Source: Schistosoma mansoni (taxonomy: Eukaryota > Platyhelminthes > Trematoda > Strigeidida > Schistosomatidae). Taken from it: a stretch of 64,000 nucleotides of DNA. The position numbers and the translations under genes were made by a program. Each line of letters opens with the position of its first letter. Positions within the stretch are counted from its first letter, which is position 1. The stretch lies in the NCBI RefSeq assembly GCF_000237925.1, contig NC_031502.1, positions 4,112,458 through 4,176,457 of the forward strand, written 5' to 3'. A model generated the notes under the pieces. That model made no database searches and was not told the origin of the DNA. It saw nothing but the letters and a program-made list of their open reading frames with translations. Positions 60,471-64,000 of the stretch are shown piece after piece.

Positions 60471-60736
60471 AATCCAAAGTGGGATGAAATCCATATTCGT
60501 TGTTACATTCTGATTACCTTAAACCAAATAACGATGTGTAACTTTGTTTGTAGTATTACAGCCTTACTGATAAACTTGTAGTTGTTTTAACGTTGCGTGA
60601 CTTAATACAATTGTCTACTCATGGGAATATCACAAAAATATATTTGTTATTAACTTTCTACCCAATAATCATGTAAAACTACGAATTCCTACAGGTTATT
60701 TTTATCTTATAAAAATTTATTCTAATAACATACATT

Positions 60737-63457
60737 TATTTTTTCTTTGGAAAATAAAACATACCAACTACGATTTTCGGCCTAACACAGTTACTTCAAA
60801 AAGATAAAATTAATCGACTTGGAAGTGAAAATGATTTTGAAGAAATTAGTAAGCATCGATTTTTCAGAGATATTGATTGGATAAAACTATTAGAGCGCAA
60901 ATTAACTGCACCATTTCTGCCATCAGTAACCTCATCAACTGATACACGAAATATTTCACCGGAATTTGTCAATTCCTCTGTACCAAGTGGGTGAAATTTT
61001 TATACGTTTAATTTTAATTCGTAAAACTATAATTTAGTGCCCTTTTCTTGTGTGAAAAAAGCTTAACTAATGTTGATTTATTTTGAGGTGAAATATAGTC
61101 AGTTATAAGTGAACAAATAGAAATAATTTAAGATATAGGAATAATTTTTAACATTCACAAACTGTTACATCTTAAATCGATCAATATAACCGGGTCTTCC
61201 CAATTGTTAACTTTAAATGCCTTATAGTTTTCAATTCAGAAACCTATTCCTCTTTGCATAGATCAAATTAACATTCATCATTTTCTTTGGGTTGTTGATA
61301 TTATTTTTTTAATCGTATATTTTAGCCTTCTTTTAATCCACCTCTACTTTGTTCAATACATGTAGTTGGTGACTTTAGATATCATAACTAGAAATTGATT
61401 ACAGATAACGTAGATTAATATAAACAAGTTTCCCTTTATTTTCTGCACTAAATCTTATTTGAAAAGATGACATGTGAATTGAAAACTGATAGTAGAAACT
61501 CAGTTGTATTCATTCTTTAACTTCCTTTGGGTTCATTGTACTTTCATTCATCGATTCCATTCATTCTCTAAAAGTTACTTTCTTTATCCTTATGTTTTTA
61601 AGCATCGTTGAAAATACTGCTCATTTGATTTCATTTGCCAACCACTAAATCTCAACCATTTAGTATTCAGAAGTGAGAGAACCCCAGATAAGTTAATTCA
61701 ATAAATGATTTTGTACTAAGGAACATAAGTGGTCTTTTATATCACACCATATTTAACTAAAATAGTGTAGCTATGATTGAATAATAAATAACTAATCAAG
61801 AATGTTTAACAATTGAAAATAGTCAGCGAGAAATCCTGTACCTGGATTGAGTACTAATGGGTGTTCATCAGAGAGGCTTACTTACAGCTGTGAGGAAATT
61901 GATACTTCTTGGTGATCTTGAATTAGCGTCACGAAGCTTCACACTTTGAGATGTTATCACTGAGCTATCTGAACAACAGATGGAGCATCAATACACTCAA
62001 GATTACAGATATCTTTTACTAACAACTGTCATCTAGGTCCATGGTTTCTTACTGACTACTTTCAACCACCTTATCTCTCAACATAATGCACACAATATCA
62101 TAACCTTAAGACTAGTGGCCACATTGCAATCTAATTGATGTGATTAGATCAGTGCTAAACGGACTAGACAAACATAACATTGTTCAATAATCAGTGGTCT
62201 ACTAGCTGTAAATTTATCAAGCATAAAAATGAATATTATAAAACAATCGATGATCACTTTTGTTTACCGTTTGAACGTTTAATTCATGAAGTGAAGATAA
62301 TGAAACGCAGCATTGTTCCTTTCAGTAATATAATTACTTTAATGAAGGTTCTTTATTTTATATTTGGCATCTGTCATGTGGTCACTTATTAACTGAAAAA
62401 CTAAAATAAACTTAATTATCTTAATAACATTATCAATAATAGTGTTCGTTCTGAAATTTCAGATTCCCTTATATGTTCTGTAATGCGAGCAAGAAATCAT
62501 CATGGTATAGATGAAACATTTTCTGGATTTTCTTATGTCCCAACTAAAAATATTCATAGTTAGTCATAGTTGGACTGAATATAAACTTATTCCTACATAC
62601 CTAATTTACATTCGAATATATTATATTCCGTTGCTTTCATGTTTTCATTATGGTTCAATTGTCCAATGTTAACTACCTATAATATTTAAATCTGCTCCAA
62701 ATAACTCATTTAAATGTTGAAATCAACTATTGGAACAGCTTGTACTATTCTAGTTGTGGAGATGTTCTTGAGGATAAACATTGATGAACTCATAGCTGCT
62801 GCTTGATTCCGTTTATGTATAATGCTAATAAAATATAGATTCTAATTAACCAAGTATACAATCTTTTGACAATGGGAAAAAAATGCAGTAGTAGTATCGT
62901 TTCGTATACGTAGATTTCAAACATGAATATAAACAGTAGACAAAGGATATAGGTATAGATAAAACGTTTCAGTTGAATACGCACTAAAAGTTAGGCCTAA
63001 CTCAAGTTATATAAGTAATGTTTACAATGCAAGAAGATAGATAGACACATACATACCAAGCACATACACATACTTATCTAAAACGTACTTTGTGATTTAG
63101 CATCGTTAGAAATGTCATAAGAAAATGTACTTGAACAGATCACCAAACCTTTGATCGAATTAGGATGATACCTAATAGTTCCAGTTTGATACAGACGCAT
63201 GCAGATGGGGGGTATATTCTAGGTGAATCATATTAGAAAATACAGACATCTGTTCCTAGACATAACATTGTTGTTAGTTTCTTCAAGCTAATTAAGCGAA
63301 TCGAAACCGTTGCAAAGTCGGTGAAAGATTTTGTAGAAAATTGTAATGAAAAGCCATAAGTAAACACTTGCTTGTACTGCATCTTATTTGCCAAAACAAC
63401 ACATCCACATGACTGTCAAAATGGGATAACAAGAGTGGGGAGAAAGAAAAGCTTTTA
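60737..63457 (-). repeat. Right arm of 2.72-kb inverted repeat
   Basis: Reverse complement of 4898-7618. Outside the arm, at 63458, the match stops where a LINE 3' end with an ATT-type tail begins. At 60737 the comparison stops only because the left arm runs into a gap, so similarity could extend further left. Confidence 0.95.
60791..62563 (+). pseudogene. Second copy of SGK3 last two exons
   Basis: Exon copies at 60791-60986 (LLQKDKINRLGSENDFEEI ... SSVP) and 62463-62563 (DETFSGFSYVPTKNIHS, stop) keep intact splice sites and coding sequence. No upstream kinase exon on the plus strand lies within the 3 kb before them, so in this assembly the copy cannot make a kinase. It is either a recent inverted duplication or an assembly product. 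Confidence 0.85.
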
Positions 63458-64000
63458 ATAATAATAATAATATATTTCTGCAGTAGCAGGTACACGCCAT
63501 TTTTACAGGCATGATCTACAATTTACAACATATACTGGTTCACAGTATGCATCCCAAGCAAGCTTGTTTAGTAATTATAATCTATAAAAGTTGATAGCAG
63601 TTCATTCGTTCACATATAATGTGTTTTCATAAGAATAGTTTCCAAAGGGGCATAGAGTCCGCGTTATATACCAGATCCAATCTCGACAAAAAGTGTAATA
63701 GGGTTTCGGTAGTGCTAAGTATTTATGTAATGCAGCTTTTTAAGTTTATAGTTGTTATAAAGTAGGCTTGTGGAGCGCCTGGTTCGAGCTATGACCTTGG
63801 GAAAGCGCGTTCGTCGAGCTTGTTCCAGATGTCCGAAGTTACATAGCTTCACCCTCAGAGCAAGATTCTGAAGAGAAAAAACAAAAGAGAAACCGAGGAG
63901 CAGCAAGGCATTTGGATATGAGCGATAATCAATGCTTAACATTTATTAGTGGAACAGATGGAGGTATGATAAATTATTAGATTAAATTGATACTAGCTCA
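63458..64000 (-). mobile_element. LINE 3' end with ATT tail
   Basis: Read right to left, an open C-terminal stretch (63942-63715) contains FSLQNLALRVKLCNFGHLEQ and RRTRFPKVIARTRRSTSLLY. A 3' UTR follows, ending in an ATT microsatellite at about 63457-63472, exactly where the repeat arm stops. It is less decayed than its relative at 1777-2335. The element runs out of the window. Confidence 0.6.

Noticed and set aside
60791-62563. A second, functional SGK gene on the plus strand
   Set aside because: Only the last two exons are present. No kinase exon was found upstream on that strand.

Overview
This window looks like nuclear DNA of a blood fluke (Schistosoma). It is AT-rich, and its transposons are typical of schistosomes: SR2-type RTE LINEs, Penelope-like elements (PLEs), a CsRn1/Boudicca-type Ty3/gypsy element, and Smalpha-type SINEs that carry a hammerhead ribozyme. 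The species cannot be fixed from sequence alone. Four assembly gaps, each exactly 200 N, lie at 4204-4403, 7619-7818, 18890-19089 and 54006-54205; the uniform size suggests placeholders of unknown true length.

I could rebuild two host genes exon by exon, both on the minus strand. The first is an SGK3-like PX-domain AGC kinase (29081 down to 5792; 11 coding exons found). Its first N-terminal codons and one kinase exon (between the GTPE and LLQKD exons) are not visible. The second is the intraflagellar transport protein IFT52 (47418 down to 39522; 8 coding exons, 427 codons, lacking only the last ~10-15 codons). Both genes have very small introns at the 5' end (28-66 bp) and kilobase introns towards the 3' end. 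Nearly all the remaining sequence is transposon remains inside these introns and between the genes.

Layout. 1-4.9 kb: LINE fragments. 4.9-7.6 kb: left arm of a 2.72-kb inverted repeat, holding the last two SGK3 exons. 7.8-8.15 kb: two head-to-head Smalpha SINE pieces. 8-29 kb: SGK3 exons and introns. The 13-21.8 kb intron carries an SR2 LINE with a 523-bp retroposon inside it, a 300-bp GTAA tract, and a second SR2 piece split by a young LTR element. The 24.8-28.5 kb intron carries a near-perfect PLE palindrome. 29-39.5 kb: intergenic, with a second 523-bp retroposon and a PLE 3' fragment. 39.5-47.4 kb: IFT52, with a head-to-head PLE pair in an intron. 48-50.6 kb: decayed LINE with an old solo LTR inside it. 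51.8-57.4 kb: CsRn1-type LTR element with near-identical LTRs. 57.4-60.7 kb: mostly unassigned. 60.7-63.5 kb: right arm of the inverted repeat, a second copy of the last two SGK3 exons on the plus strand. 63.5-64 kb: LINE 3' end.

The best candidates for something new are the 523-bp retroposon family (two copies of equal length, each with its own 5-bp target duplication), the transcribed PLE palindrome inside SGK3 (a possible long-hairpin RNA), and the inverted duplication of the SGK3 3' end, which may be real or an assembly product.
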